64,000 bases of DNA. Source: Clostridia bacterium. Its GTDB lineage: Bacteria > Bacillota > Clostridia > Christensenellales > Borkfalkiaceae. The translations under genes were made by a program, and so were the position numbers. The DNA is taken from the NCBI GenBank assembly GCA_017399035.1, contig JAFQEM010000007.1, forward strand, positions 1 through 64,000. Reading direction: 5' to 3'. The notes under the pieces are model-generated. The model was given only the letters and a program-made list of their open reading frames with translations, had not been told where the DNA came from and did no database searches. How positions within the stretch are numbered: the stretch's first letter is position 1; the number at the start of each line of letters is the position of its first letter. Below are positions 24,556 through 32,772 of this stretch, one piece after another.

Positions 24556-26454
24556 TTATAATTTAATTTCTTCAAGTTCATTAAGCCATAGTTTAGAAAT
24601 TGCGTCGCTTGGCATACGGTAACTTCCCCTTGGGGATAGTGAAAGTTCGGTAACCTTAACCCCGTCTGGCAAGCAAGAACGCTTAAACTGTTGAGCAAAA
24701 AATCTTCTTACAAAAGTTTTTAACCATTTAAGAATAGTTTGTCCGTCAAATTCACCATTAAAGGTGTTAAGAGCAGAATAATAGACCTTTTTAGGCGAAA
24801 AACCCTTTTTTATAAAATAGTATAAAAAGAAATCGTGCAAAGTATAAGGTCCAACAATATCTTCAGTAACTTGCCCTATCTTGCCGTCGTTTGAGGGAAT
24901 AAGTTCTGGACTTACGGGCGTGTCTAAAATATCTTTAAGCACAGCCTTAAACTTTCCTTTGCCCTTATTTGCCGTGTAGTCAACCAAATGGCGAACGAGC
25001 GTTTTAGGTATAGAACCGTTGACTGCATACATGCTCATATGGTCACCGTTATAAGTTGCCCAACCAAGCGCAAGTTCTGACAAATCACCCGTACCAACCA
25101 CTAAACCACCGCAAGAATTTGCATAATCCATAAGCACTTGAGTGCGCTCTCTTGCCTGTGAATTTTCATAAGCGGCGTCGTGTAAATCTTCAGAGTGCGC
25201 AATGTCTTTCAAATGGCGTTTTACCGCTTTAGTTATATCTATCTTTTTAAGCGTTGTTCCAAATGCTTTTGCCAAATCAACGCTATTATCAAAAGTTCTT
25301 GAACTTGTGCCAAAACACGGCATAGTTATTGAAATGATATCTTTTGAACTTCTGCCTAAAAGTTGAATTGCTTTTGACGCTATAATTAGAGCGAGGGTAG
25401 AATCAAGACCGCCAGAAATTCCTATAACTACCTTTTGCGCATTGACGTGTTCTATTCTTTTCTTTAAGCCTTGAGCGGCAATTTCAATCAAAAATTCTTC
25501 TTCGCCATTTTTTACAAAAGGATATTTTTCATAAGTTCTAGTTGGTAGCGCTTGTTCGACATCTAAAGAAAAACTTACCTTACAATATTGTTTTTGTTCT
25601 ATTTGAAAGTTTTGATTAAAAACCTTACTTCTTTCATAATCAATATAATCTAAATCAACTTCCGCCACGCAAAGCCCGTTGCTAAAAGGCGCGTTTTCTA
25701 CAAGGATTTGACCATTTTCACTAATTAAACTATGTCCTGAAAAAACGCAATCGGTAGTGGATTCTCCGTACCCTGCGTTTGCATAAACATACGCACAAAC
25801 CGCTTTTGCCGAGTGGCTTTTAGCCAAATTTCTTATAGTTTCCACCCTACCCGAAAACTCTGGACTTGCAGAAAGATTTACTATAATTCTTGCGCCGTTT
25901 ACCGTGTGATAAAGTGATGGTGGTACTGTTGCGAACAAATCTTCACAAAGTTCTGCAGATATTTTAAAATTATCTATAGATTGATTTTCAAAAATTATAT
26001 TTTTTCCAAAAGGAATGGTTTGACCGAAAAGATTAACGCTATAAACACCGTCGTCGGCTTGTGAAAAATAGCGTTTTTCGTTAAACTCATTATAATCGGG
26101 CAAATAACATTTTGGAACTAAACCAAGCACTTTTCCACCACAAAGCCCTGCGCAAACGTTATAGATAAGCCCGTCTTTAACCAAAGGTAAACCAACGAAA
26201 ACGATTATATTTTTTTGCTTGGTATAATCTGCTAAATATAAAAGCGCGTTTTTTGCGCCGTCAAGCAAAGTTTTTGAATAAAACAAATCCCCAGCGGTGT
26301 AACCTGTTAAACACAATTCGGGAAAGGTTAGCACGCTTACCCCACTGTTTACGGCAAGGTCTATACCCTTTTTTATTTGCTCAAGATTAAATTCTACGTC
26401 TGCAACCTTTATTTCAGGTGTAAAAGTTGCAACTTTTACATAACCTAAATTCAT
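24556..26454 (-). CDS. nadE: Glutamine-dependent NAD+ synthase
   Basis: Catalyses the last step of NAD biosynthesis: nicotinic acid adenine dinucleotide plus glutamine and ATP to NAD+. It has 632 residues. The N-terminal nitrilase-type glutaminase has the E-K-C set visible as FPELCLTGY (Glu), LVPKCYLPDYNEF (Lys) and ISAELCEDLF (Cys). The C-terminal synthetase has the P-loop IGISGGLDSTLALI at about residue 350 and GTGDLSELALGWATYNGD. The ATG at 26454 has AAGGAGAAAAATT; the upstream extension covers the promoter. Confidence 0.95.
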   Translation of the reverse strand: MNLGYVKVATFTPEIKVADVEFNLEQIKKGIDLAVNSGVSVLTFPELCLTGYTAGDLFYSKTLLDGAKNALLYLADYTKQKNIIVFVGLPLVKDGLIYNVCAGLCGGKVLGLVPKCYLPDYNEFNEKRYFSQADDGVYSVNLFGQTIPFGKNIIFENQSIDNFKISAELCEDLFATVPPSLYHTVNGARIIVNLSASPEFSGRVETIRNLAKSHSAKAVCAYVYANAGYGESTTDCVFSGHSLISENGQILVENAPFSNGLCVAEVDLDYIDYERSKVFNQNFQIEQKQYCKVSFSLDVEQALPTRTYEKYPFVKNGEEEFLIEIAAQGLKKRIEHVNAQKVVIGISGGLDSTLALIIASKAIQLLGRSSKDIISITMPCFGTSSRTFDNSVDLAKAFGTTLKKIDITKAVKRHLKDIAHSEDLHDAAYENSQARERTQVLMDYANSCGGLVVGTGDLSELALGWATYNGDHMSMYAVNGSIPKTLVRHLVDYTANKGKGKFKAVLKDILDTPVSPELIPSNDGKIGQVTEDIVGPYTLHDFFLYYFIKKGFSPKKVYYSALNTFNGEFDGQTILKWLKTFVRRFFAQQFKRSCLPDGVKVTELSLSPRGSYRMPSDAISKLWLNELEEIKL

Positions 26455-26497
26455 AATTTTTCTCCTTTTTATTAAAAACGCAAATTTAGATATTTTA

Positions 26498-26526
26498 ATT
26501 TTACACCATTTTTTAATATTTTGCAA
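26498..26526 (-). promoter_or_regulatory. nadE promoter
   Basis: On the minus strand TTGCAA (26521-26526), a 17-base spacer and TAAAAT (26498-26503). Confidence 0.7.
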
Positions 26527-26545
26527 TAATTTTACAAAACAAAAA

Positions 26546-26580
26546 AAAGCAATTTTTGCAAAAAATGCAAAAATTGCTTT
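26546..26580 (-). terminator. Terminator after galE
   Basis: A 15-bp perfect stem AAAGCAATTTTTGCA with a 5-base loop. On the minus strand it is followed by T residues (A tract at 26541-26545). It separates galE from the nadE promoter. Confidence 0.8.
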
Positions 26581-26596
26581 TTTAACTTTATTTATT

Positions 26597-27610
26597 TTAT
26601 TCAGTATATCCTTCGGGGTTTTGGGTTTGCCATCTCATAGCATCACGGCACATATCGTCAATGGTCTTTTCAGCCACAAAACCTAAAACTTCCTTTGCGT
26701 AAGTTGGGTCTGCATAGCACTCGTCAATATCACCAGGGCGACGTGGCATAATTTTATAAGGAATAGGTTTACCCGTTACCTTTTCAAAAGACTTAACCAT
26801 ATCTAAAACGCTATAACCTTGACCCGTGCCAAGATTTACAACGAGCAAACCAGGGTTTTGAGCAAGTTTATTTACAGCCAAAACGTGTCCTTTTGCAAGG
26901 TCAACAACGTGTATAAAATCGCGAACACCCGTTCCGTCGTGCGTGTCGTAATCGTTGCCAAACACGCCTAGGTATTCTCTCTTACCTACCGCAACTTGAG
27001 TGATATAAGGGCAAAGGTTGTTAGGTATACCTTTAGGGTCTTCGCCTATCATACCAGACTCGTGCGCGCCCACGGGGTTAAAATAACGCAAGATTGCAAT
27101 ATTGAAAGATTTATCAGATGCGTATAAATCTTTGAGTATATATTCAATAAACAGTTTTGTACTGCCGTAAGGATTAGACGTTGACAAAGGGAAATCTTCT
27201 TTAATAGGCACGCTTTTGGGCTTTCCGTAAACGGTTGCAGAAGAAGAAAATACTAAATTCTTCACGCCGTGGTCACGCATAGCAAAAGCAAGCACCAAAA
27301 GTCCACCTATATTGTTTTCATAATATTCAAGCGGTTTTGCGCAACTTTCGCCAACAGCCTTAAAGCCTGCAAAGTTGATAACTGCGTCTATTTTATTTTC
27401 GGTGAAAATTTTATCAAGTATAGCCCTATCACGGATATCCCCTTCATAAAATTTAATTTTTTTGCCTGTAATTTTTTCTACGCGCTTTACAGCCTCGTAT
27501 TTACTGTTCATAAAATTGTCAATGCAAACCACAGAATGCCCTGCATTAAGTAGTTCTACTGAAGTATGTGAGCCTATATATCCCGCTCCACCAGTAACTA
27601 AAACGTTCAT
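26597..27610 (-). CDS. galE: UDP-glucose 4-epimerase
   Basis: Interconverts UDP-galactose and UDP-glucose (Leloir pathway). It has 337 residues, the usual length. It is an extended SDR with the NAD motif TGGAGYIGSHT at the N-terminus, SSSATVYG with the catalytic Ser, and the active-site YGSTK (Tyr/Lys). Further family blocks are LRYFNPVGAH and GTGVRDFIHVVDLA. The ribosome site lies inside the end of the esterase gene, two bases upstream of the pair boundary, so the two are co-transcribed. Confidence 0.95.
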   Translation of the reverse strand: MNVLVTGGAGYIGSHTSVELLNAGHSVVCIDNFMNSKYEAVKRVEKITGKKIKFYEGDIRDRAILDKIFTENKIDAVINFAGFKAVGESCAKPLEYYENNIGGLLVLAFAMRDHGVKNLVFSSSATVYGKPKSVPIKEDFPLSTSNPYGSTKLFIEYILKDLYASDKSFNIAILRYFNPVGAHESGMIGEDPKGIPNNLCPYITQVAVGKREYLGVFGNDYDTHDGTGVRDFIHVVDLAKGHVLAVNKLAQNPGLLVVNLGTGQGYSVLDMVKSFEKVTGKPIPYKIMPRRPGDIDECYADPTYAKEVLGFVAEKTIDDMCRDAMRWQTQNPEGYTE

Positions 27611-27612
27611 TT

Positions 27613-28434
27613 TTATTCTCCTTTAACTATTTCTTTATACGCGTCAAAATATCTATTGCCGAGTATATAAATTGATTCTCTGTTAAAATGCACTGCCTCA
27701 CCCTTACCAGTAATTTGATTATTACTTAAAAGGTCGTTTCCTTGACAAAACGCGCCTTTGCCTATATCACGAGAAAGGTCGGTTAGCACCCTTTCAGTAA
27801 TAACCGCACGTGGCGTGTTATTAAACCACTCATTATTAAAGCCACCGCAAATAAAGGGCATATCCCCAAACCTTGCTCTCACGTCTTTAACCAAAGTGCT
27901 TACGTTTAAATAATGCCTGTCGTAAAATTCTTGTTCGGTATATTTAGCACTTCTTGCAGTATCCATTTCACCTTGGTGCCACAAGAGCGCAACAACTCTA
28001 TTTTCAGCGTTCATTGATAGAGCGTTTTCTACCATATCTACCATACGAACGTAAAGACCACCGTCAAGCGTCCAGTGCCTTGAACAGAAACCCGTTCCGC
28101 CAAGAGCAGTGTCAACTATAAGAATTTTTCTATCTTCACTTAAAAACTCTTCTTTATATCTTTTAGCAAACGGAAGAGCAAGCACGCCCCTACGGTAACC
28201 TTCTGCAGGTCTTTCGTCGGCAACGCTTAAAGTGTACTTTGCAGAATATTTAAGTTTACTAGCATCACGCTCAAATTCGTTTCCGTCATCACGCAAAAAC
28301 CGACCTTTCATCATCAAAATATCTTGGTCAAACGACCAAAGCATTGTTGTTGGACCTATTCCACAACCAGACGCGTTAGATTGCCCTGCTAATATTATTA
28401 TATCAAATTTTTCATTGCTAGGATTTGTTACCAT
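27613..28434 (-). CDS. SASA-domain (CE6-like) carbohydrate esterase
   Basis: A 273-residue hydrolase of the sialate O-acetylesterase/acetylxylan esterase type (SGNH fold). Motifs are FDIIILAGQSNASG with the nucleophile Ser near the start, GGTGFCSRHW, and ALLWHQGEMDT. The C-terminal Asp/His pair is probably near EAVHFNRES. There is no signal peptide, so it would act on imported acetylated sugars inside the cell. The ATG at 28434 (GGTGATAATT before it) is preferred to the GTG at 28443. It is operonic with galE. Confidence 0.82.
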   Translation of the reverse strand: MVTNPSNEKFDIIILAGQSNASGCGIGPTTMLWSFDQDILMMKGRFLRDDGNEFERDASKLKYSAKYTLSVADERPAEGYRRGVLALPFAKRYKEEFLSEDRKILIVDTALGGTGFCSRHWTLDGGLYVRMVDMVENALSMNAENRVVALLWHQGEMDTARSAKYTEQEFYDRHYLNVSTLVKDVRARFGDMPFICGGFNNEWFNNTPRAVITERVLTDLSRDIGKGAFCQGNDLLSNNQITGKGEAVHFNRESIYILGNRYFDAYKEIVKGE

Positions 28435-28461
28435 AATTATCACCTTTTTTATTTTTACATA

Positions 28462-28490
28462 ATTATACTACTAAATAGCAATAAAAACAA
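28462..28490 (-). promoter_or_regulatory. Promoter of the esterase-galE operon
   Basis: On the minus strand TTGTTT (28485-28490), a 17-base spacer and a perfect TATAAT (28462-28467). Confidence 0.6.
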
Positions 28491-28534
28491 TATTAAAAAA
28501 GATTAAAACCAACAAAAATTAAATATTTATAACA

Positions 28535-30070
28535 TTATTTTATTCCGCAAGCGGATAAAAATCTCTTAAAGCCGTTATAACCTTTTTGGTCTGCCTTAAA
28601 TACTGCCGTGTTACCAAGAATATTTTTACAAGTGATATTCACTCTGTCTGTTACGCGTTTTTCTGCGCTTTCTATATCAGAAGATAAACCTTCTTTTATC
28701 ATTTCTTCTATCATAAATCTATGCGCATAAAGATAATTTTCACTATTAGCAAGCGCATCTTTATCATAAGCAACTTTTCCACATAGAATTTCCGCAATCA
28801 TATATAATTGCTTTTTAAGTCTTCCCGGTAAAATAAACAAGCCCATTGCCTCAATTAAGCCGATACCCTCTTTTTTGATATTGTGATATTCTGGGTGTGC
28901 GTGGAAAATTCCGTCTGGAAACTCTTCGCTTGTTCTATTATTTCTTAAAATGATGTCAATTAAATAAGTTTCGCCTTGCTTTCTTGCTACTGGGGAAAGT
29001 GAGTTATGCCTTGTTTCGCCCGTTTTAGCGTAAATTCCACACTCTTCGTCGGTAAAAGTTTCCCAAGACTTGATTATGTCTGCGGTAAAATCTCTAACGG
29101 CTTTTCTGTCTTTACTCTCTAACCTTATAACGCTGTTATACCAGTCTACAATACCAACTTTTACGGTAGGATATTTTTCACAACTAAAAATTTCTTTTAA
29201 CGGCGCTTTGTGCATAGGCATCAAATGCTCACCGCCTTGAAAGTGTTCGTGATTTAATATTGAACCGCCTATTATAGGAAGAGCGGCGTTAGAACCTATC
29301 ATATAGTTAGGAAAAAAGTCTACAAAATCTAAAATTTTATCAACCGTGTCGCTTGCAATGTGCATAGGCGTGTGTTTATTTGATATTGCAATCATATGCT
29401 CGTTATAATAAGCATACGGTGAATATTGAACAAACCAGTCTTCACCGCCCATTTTAAGGGATATAGTTCTAATATTTTCACGAGCGGGGTGTTTAAGATG
29501 CCCTTCAAAACCCTCGTTTTCTTTACACAAAAAACAAGCGGGATAATTTGCCTTTTTGGGTGCGGTTAAAAGTTTTGCAATTTCTTTGTTATCTTTTTCA
29601 GGCTTACTTAAATTTACGGTGATTTCAAGATATTTATCGCCGTCAACGTATTCCCACTTTAAGTTTTTGCCTATTGCCGTTTTTTGAACGTAATTATTTT
29701 TAACGGATAGGTCATAAAGATATTCGCACGCTTTTTCTATGCCTTGCTCACTCTTTAATTGCATAAAAGTTTGGTTAACTTTAGACGGCAAGGGTGATAA
29801 TAGCCCCATAATATAGGTGCTATAAAGATTTTCCATACCCTCTTCTATAAGAGAATTTTCTCTTGCGTAACTTTCAATATCTTGAACCAAAACGTCAGGA
29901 ACGTCAAGCGTATCAATAAAACTCAAGTCGCCCGCATCATAACACGGTTCGTCAAGTTTAAATTCACGCAACAATAAATTTCTAAAATATATTTCGTCAC
30001 GCGCATTCAAATGCAAAAAATTCTTTGCGTATCTTAATAACTTTTCAATTAAAATTTTTCCGTCAACCAT
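28535..30070 (-). CDS. galT: Galactose-1-phosphate uridylyltransferase, class II
   Basis: Transfers UMP between UDP-glucose and galactose-1-phosphate in the Leloir pathway. It has 511 residues, matching the longer Gram-positive class II enzymes. Visible parts are the N-terminal NARDEIYFRNLLL region, PSKVNQTFMQL, GHLKHPARENIRTI, and the active-site neighbourhood GGSILNHEHFQGG with the His-x-His type nucleophile. The GETYLIDIILRNNRTSEEFP block follows. The start at 30070 has AAAGGAGAAAATT. The gene has its own structured 5' leader (30092-30171). No galactokinase lies in the window. Confidence 0.92.
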   Translation of the reverse strand: MVDGKILIEKLLRYAKNFLHLNARDEIYFRNLLLREFKLDEPCYDAGDLSFIDTLDVPDVLVQDIESYARENSLIEEGMENLYSTYIMGLLSPLPSKVNQTFMQLKSEQGIEKACEYLYDLSVKNNYVQKTAIGKNLKWEYVDGDKYLEITVNLSKPEKDNKEIAKLLTAPKKANYPACFLCKENEGFEGHLKHPARENIRTISLKMGGEDWFVQYSPYAYYNEHMIAISNKHTPMHIASDTVDKILDFVDFFPNYMIGSNAALPIIGGSILNHEHFQGGEHLMPMHKAPLKEIFSCEKYPTVKVGIVDWYNSVIRLESKDRKAVRDFTADIIKSWETFTDEECGIYAKTGETRHNSLSPVARKQGETYLIDIILRNNRTSEEFPDGIFHAHPEYHNIKKEGIGLIEAMGLFILPGRLKKQLYMIAEILCGKVAYDKDALANSENYLYAHRFMIEEMIKEGLSSDIESAEKRVTDRVNITCKNILGNTAVFKADQKGYNGFKRFLSACGIK

Positions 30071-30091
30071 AATTTTCTCCTTTATTAAACT

Positions 30092-30171
30092 AGAAGTGTA
30101 AAACGCCTGTTTTACGGCAAAACAATGAGCCTTGCTAAAGATTTCGACGCGCGTCAAAAACTTTAACTTCT
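30092..30171 (-). promoter_or_regulatory. Structured 5' leader of galT (three-way-junction-like)
   Basis: On the minus strand AGAAGT (30166-30171) pairs with ACTTCT (30092-30097) to close two hairpins. The first has a TAAAG/CTTTA stem with an inner GACGC/GCGTC. The second is GTAAAAC/GTTTTAC with a 4-base loop. GCAAGGCTCATT lies between them. The predicted transcript starts within a few bases of the outer stem, and the galT ribosome site follows it directly, so the element fills the leader. It shares architecture and AGAAGT/ACTTCT ends with the tandem repeat at 41092-41388. It matches no riboswitch class I recognise. Confidence 0.5.
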
Positions 30172-30181
30172 TATAGAATAC

Positions 30182-30187
30182 ATTATA
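30182..30187 (-). promoter_or_regulatory. galT promoter -10 box
   Basis: A perfect TATAAT on the minus strand, 11 bases before the leader element; no good -35 box was seen. Confidence 0.5.
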
Positions 30188-30245
30188 CAACACTTTGAGC
30201 ATTTATTATTTATAAAATATAATAAATTGTTTACACTAAACGACT

Positions 30246-31391
30246 TTATTTTTTATTATCTTTATAGTAATAATAAAACCTACACTCTTTGTTTGAATTA
30301 TAAAGTTTTCGTTCTCTATCACATTTTTTACCAAAATGGCGTTCAAAATTTTGCGCCGACGTTATAACGAAACACGACCAGTTGTCAAGTTGGCGATAAA
30401 CGTTGCCGAGCGACTTATAACACTCTTCCGCCTCTTTTTTATCGTAAACTCTCTCGCCGTAAGGTGGATTTGAGACGATTGTTCCACCCGACAAATCACA
30501 CTTGAAATTTTTAACGTCTGAAACGCTAAACTTTATTTTATCTGCAACACCCGCCCTTTCTGCGTGGCGCTTTGCAAGTTTTATGGCTTTAGGGTCTATG
30601 TCAGATGCAAACAAATTCAACTTACGTTCTCGTTTTTCGCCGTCTTTAGCCTCACTAAATACCCTATCAAAAATCTTTTGGTCAAAGTTTTTCCAGTCGT
30701 TAAAAGCAAACTTTCTGCCCACGCCACCTGCAATGTTTAGCGCAATACGGGCAGTTTCTATAGCGATTGTTCCCGAACCGCAAAAAAGGTCTGCAAACGG
30801 GCGCTCATGATAAAAATCACTAAACAAAACTAGAGCAGATGCAAGAGTTTCTTTTATAGGCGCAATACCAACCATATCACGATATCCCCTTTTATGTAGC
30901 CCTGCACCGCTGGTGTTTATATTGAGAGTTATTTCATCTTTGAAAAGCGAAAAGTCAATTTGATATTCCGCACCTGTTTCATACAATCTATTTAGACCGT
31001 AAACACCGCATAGCCTATCCGCAATAGCCTTTTTTATTAGACTTTGGCAAGCGGAAACGGCAAACAACTTGCTTTTAACGCATTTTCCGTTGACTATAAC
31101 GCGCGCATCTTCTGGTAAAAAATCTTCCCAACGAACGCTTTTAACCCTTTCAAACAAAACGTCAAAGTCGTCAACGGCAAAACGAGCAACGTTTATATAT
31201 ACCCTATCCGCCGTTCTTAAAAACACGTTGAGCCTTGCAACGTCTTCAGCCGTGCCTTGTAAATTAAGCGCGCCGTTGATAACAGGTGCGTCTTGATAGC
31301 CTAATCTTTTAAGCTCACTTTTTAATACTTTTTCTACGCCCGACGCGCAAGTAAGCGTTATGTTGAGTTTATCGGGAAACTGTTTTTTCAT
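30246..31391 (-). CDS. THUMP-domain class I RNA methyltransferase (RlmL/YpsC-like)
   Basis: Probable 23S rRNA guanine-N2 methyltransferase, 381 residues. An N-terminal ferredoxin-like/THUMP part (ITLTCASGVEKVLKSELKRL to about residue 150) is followed by a Rossmann methyltransferase. Its motif I region is PFADLFCGSGTIAIETA, with ASDIDPKAIKLA, and the catalytic NPPYGERV marks N2-guanine methylases. The rRNA position is inferred from the family. No ribosome site precedes the ATG, and the predicted transcription start is almost at the ATG. Confidence 0.87.
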   Translation of the reverse strand: MKKQFPDKLNITLTCASGVEKVLKSELKRLGYQDAPVINGALNLQGTAEDVARLNVFLRTADRVYINVARFAVDDFDVLFERVKSVRWEDFLPEDARVIVNGKCVKSKLFAVSACQSLIKKAIADRLCGVYGLNRLYETGAEYQIDFSLFKDEITLNINTSGAGLHKRGYRDMVGIAPIKETLASALVLFSDFYHERPFADLFCGSGTIAIETARIALNIAGGVGRKFAFNDWKNFDQKIFDRVFSEAKDGEKRERKLNLFASDIDPKAIKLAKRHAERAGVADKIKFSVSDVKNFKCDLSGGTIVSNPPYGERVYDKKEAEECYKSLGNVYRQLDNWSCFVITSAQNFERHFGKKCDRERKLYNSNKECRFYYYYKDNKK

Positions 31392-31399
31392 ACGTAATA

Positions 31400-31428
31400 A
31401 TTTTAAAGCATAAACTTTTATTTTGCAA
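31400..31428 (-). promoter_or_regulatory. Promoter giving a near-leaderless transcript
   Basis: On the minus strand TTGCAA (31423-31428), a 17-base spacer and TAAAAT (31400-31405). Only eight bases separate the -10 box from the ATG at 31391. Confidence 0.6.
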
Positions 31429-31575
31429 GCGTTTTAATAACTTTGCCCAATAAATTTAAAAGTATTTAAAAACCTACAATATGACATAACCATTAAGCCT
31501 ATTTTAACAAGGTAATCATTATATCAATTTTAGTATATATTATATAAATATTTTACATAACGAACTATTTATCTA

Positions 31576-31604
31576 TTGACATTTACAAAAGGTTTTGTTA
31601 AAAT
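31576..31604 (+). promoter_or_regulatory. Promoter of the NusG-II/Gx/rnf operon
   Basis: TTGACA (31576-31581), a 17-base spacer and TAAAAT (31599-31604), 22 bases before the TTG start of the first gene. Confidence 0.8.
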
Positions 31605-31626
31605 AAAATGGGGATAAGGTGTTAAA

Positions 31627-32214
31627 TTGAAAAATAGTGATTTAATTACACAAGAAAACATATCTGTTTCAAGTGAAAAAAACGCTGTCGCCAACTGCGA
31701 AAAAGATTGTAACGGCGGTCAAAAAAACCTCACTCTTATGCAACGCGTAAGCGGTGGAAAAATTTTCCATAAAAAAGATTTGTGGGTATATTTTTCTCTA
31801 GTGATAATAGTTGCTTGCCTTTTTATATTTTTAATTTTTCCATTTTTATCAAAAGGCGACGTTAACGGATTTTTGATTACCCAAAACGGCAAAACAGTTT
31901 TAGTTTTCAAACCAAATTCTTCACAACTTTTTTCGATTGAAACAGAGTTTGCCGACCAAGTTGATATAAAGGAAGAAGAAAACGGAATTTACACGGTCAA
32001 AATTTTTTCTTCCCCGCAAAAAACAGGCTATAACGTTTTAGTTTTTAACACGAAAAAAGTGAGCGTTAAAGTAACTGAAAGCACTTGTTCTGACTCTAAA
32101 GATTGCGTTTATTGCCCAGAACTTACTAAAAGTGGTTCTATTTATTGCGCGCCACATCATCTAAAAATAACACCCGTTTCGGGTAGCGGTTTTGTTCCGC
32201 CGACTACGGGGTGA
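31627..32214 (+). CDS. NusG domain II-containing membrane protein
   Basis: A 195-residue protein with one membrane span at about 57-78 (LWVYFSLVIIVACLFIFLIF) and an extracytoplasmic NusG-II-like beta domain. Its signature is ESTCSDSKDCV followed by GSIYCAPHHLKI, the paired Cys and His positions seen in this family. Such proteins commonly sit beside Gx transporters and Rnf genes in Clostridia; the function is unknown. The start is TTG with AAGGTG upstream. It lies three bases from the next gene, so it is the first gene of the Rnf transcript. Confidence 0.75.
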   Translation: MKNSDLITQENISVSSEKNAVANCEKDCNGGQKNLTLMQRVSGGKIFHKKDLWVYFSLVIIVACLFIFLIFPFLSKGDVNGFLITQNGKTVLVFKPNSSQLFSIETEFADQVDIKEEENGIYTVKIFSSPQKTGYNVLVFNTKKVSVKVTESTCSDSKDCVYCPELTKSGSIYCAPHHLKITPVSGSGFVPPTTG

Positions 32215-32217
32215 GTT

Positions 32218-32724
32218 ATGGAAAAAATTACACTAAAAAAGATAGCAACGTGCGCGTTGTTTTCTGCACTAGCAACCATATCTTTTACGCTTGAAAATCT
32301 TTTACCGCCTATAATATTACCAGGCGCAAGGTTGGGTGTTGCAAACGTTTTTATTTTACTTGCGTTGATTAGTCTTGGGGTAAGTTACGGATTTATTGCT
32401 CTAATAATAAAAATAACTTTGGGCAGTTTGTTTTCTGGCAATATATCTTCCATTATGTATTCTTTGCCTGCAGGCATAATTTCATTATCGTTAGAAGTTG
32501 TGCTACTTAAAGCGGTAGAAAACTTAAGCGTAGTTTCAATTAGCGTTGCGGGGGCGGTTGTCAACTCTACCGTGCAAAATTTGATATTTTGTTTAGTAAC
32601 GGGCGCAGTTGAATATTTATATTACCTACCATATCTTGCCCTGATTGCAGTTTTAGCAGGGCTTTTGGTTGGATTTACGGTTTACCTTGCAATAAAGCGT
32701 ATTCCAAAAAATTTAATTTTGTAA
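32218..32724 (+). CDS. Gx transporter family membrane protein
   Basis: A 168-residue protein with about five membrane spans, annotated in many genomes as heptaprenyl diphosphate synthase component I (PF07456-like). Features are LFSALATISFTLENLLPP, PGARLGVANVFILLALI and AGIISLSLEVVLL. The layout resembles small ECF-type S components. It is probably an inner-membrane carrier. Its repeated association with NusG-II and Rnf genes suggests a link with flavin or redox assembly, which I infer only. Confidence 0.75.
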   Translation: MEKITLKKIATCALFSALATISFTLENLLPPIILPGARLGVANVFILLALISLGVSYGFIALIIKITLGSLFSGNISSIMYSLPAGIISLSLEVVLLKAVENLSVVSISVAGAVVNSTVQNLIFCLVTGAVEYLYYLPYLALIAVLAGLLVGFTVYLAIKRIPKNLIL

Positions 32725-32772
32725 TTTTTAACAAGTTTAGTTATATCATCTAAACTAAAAAAGGAGAAAAAA

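Noticed and set aside
30092..30171. Purine, c-di-GMP, T-box or other known riboswitch
   Set aside because: The conserved loop sequences of those classes (for example the T-box GGNACC element) are absent.
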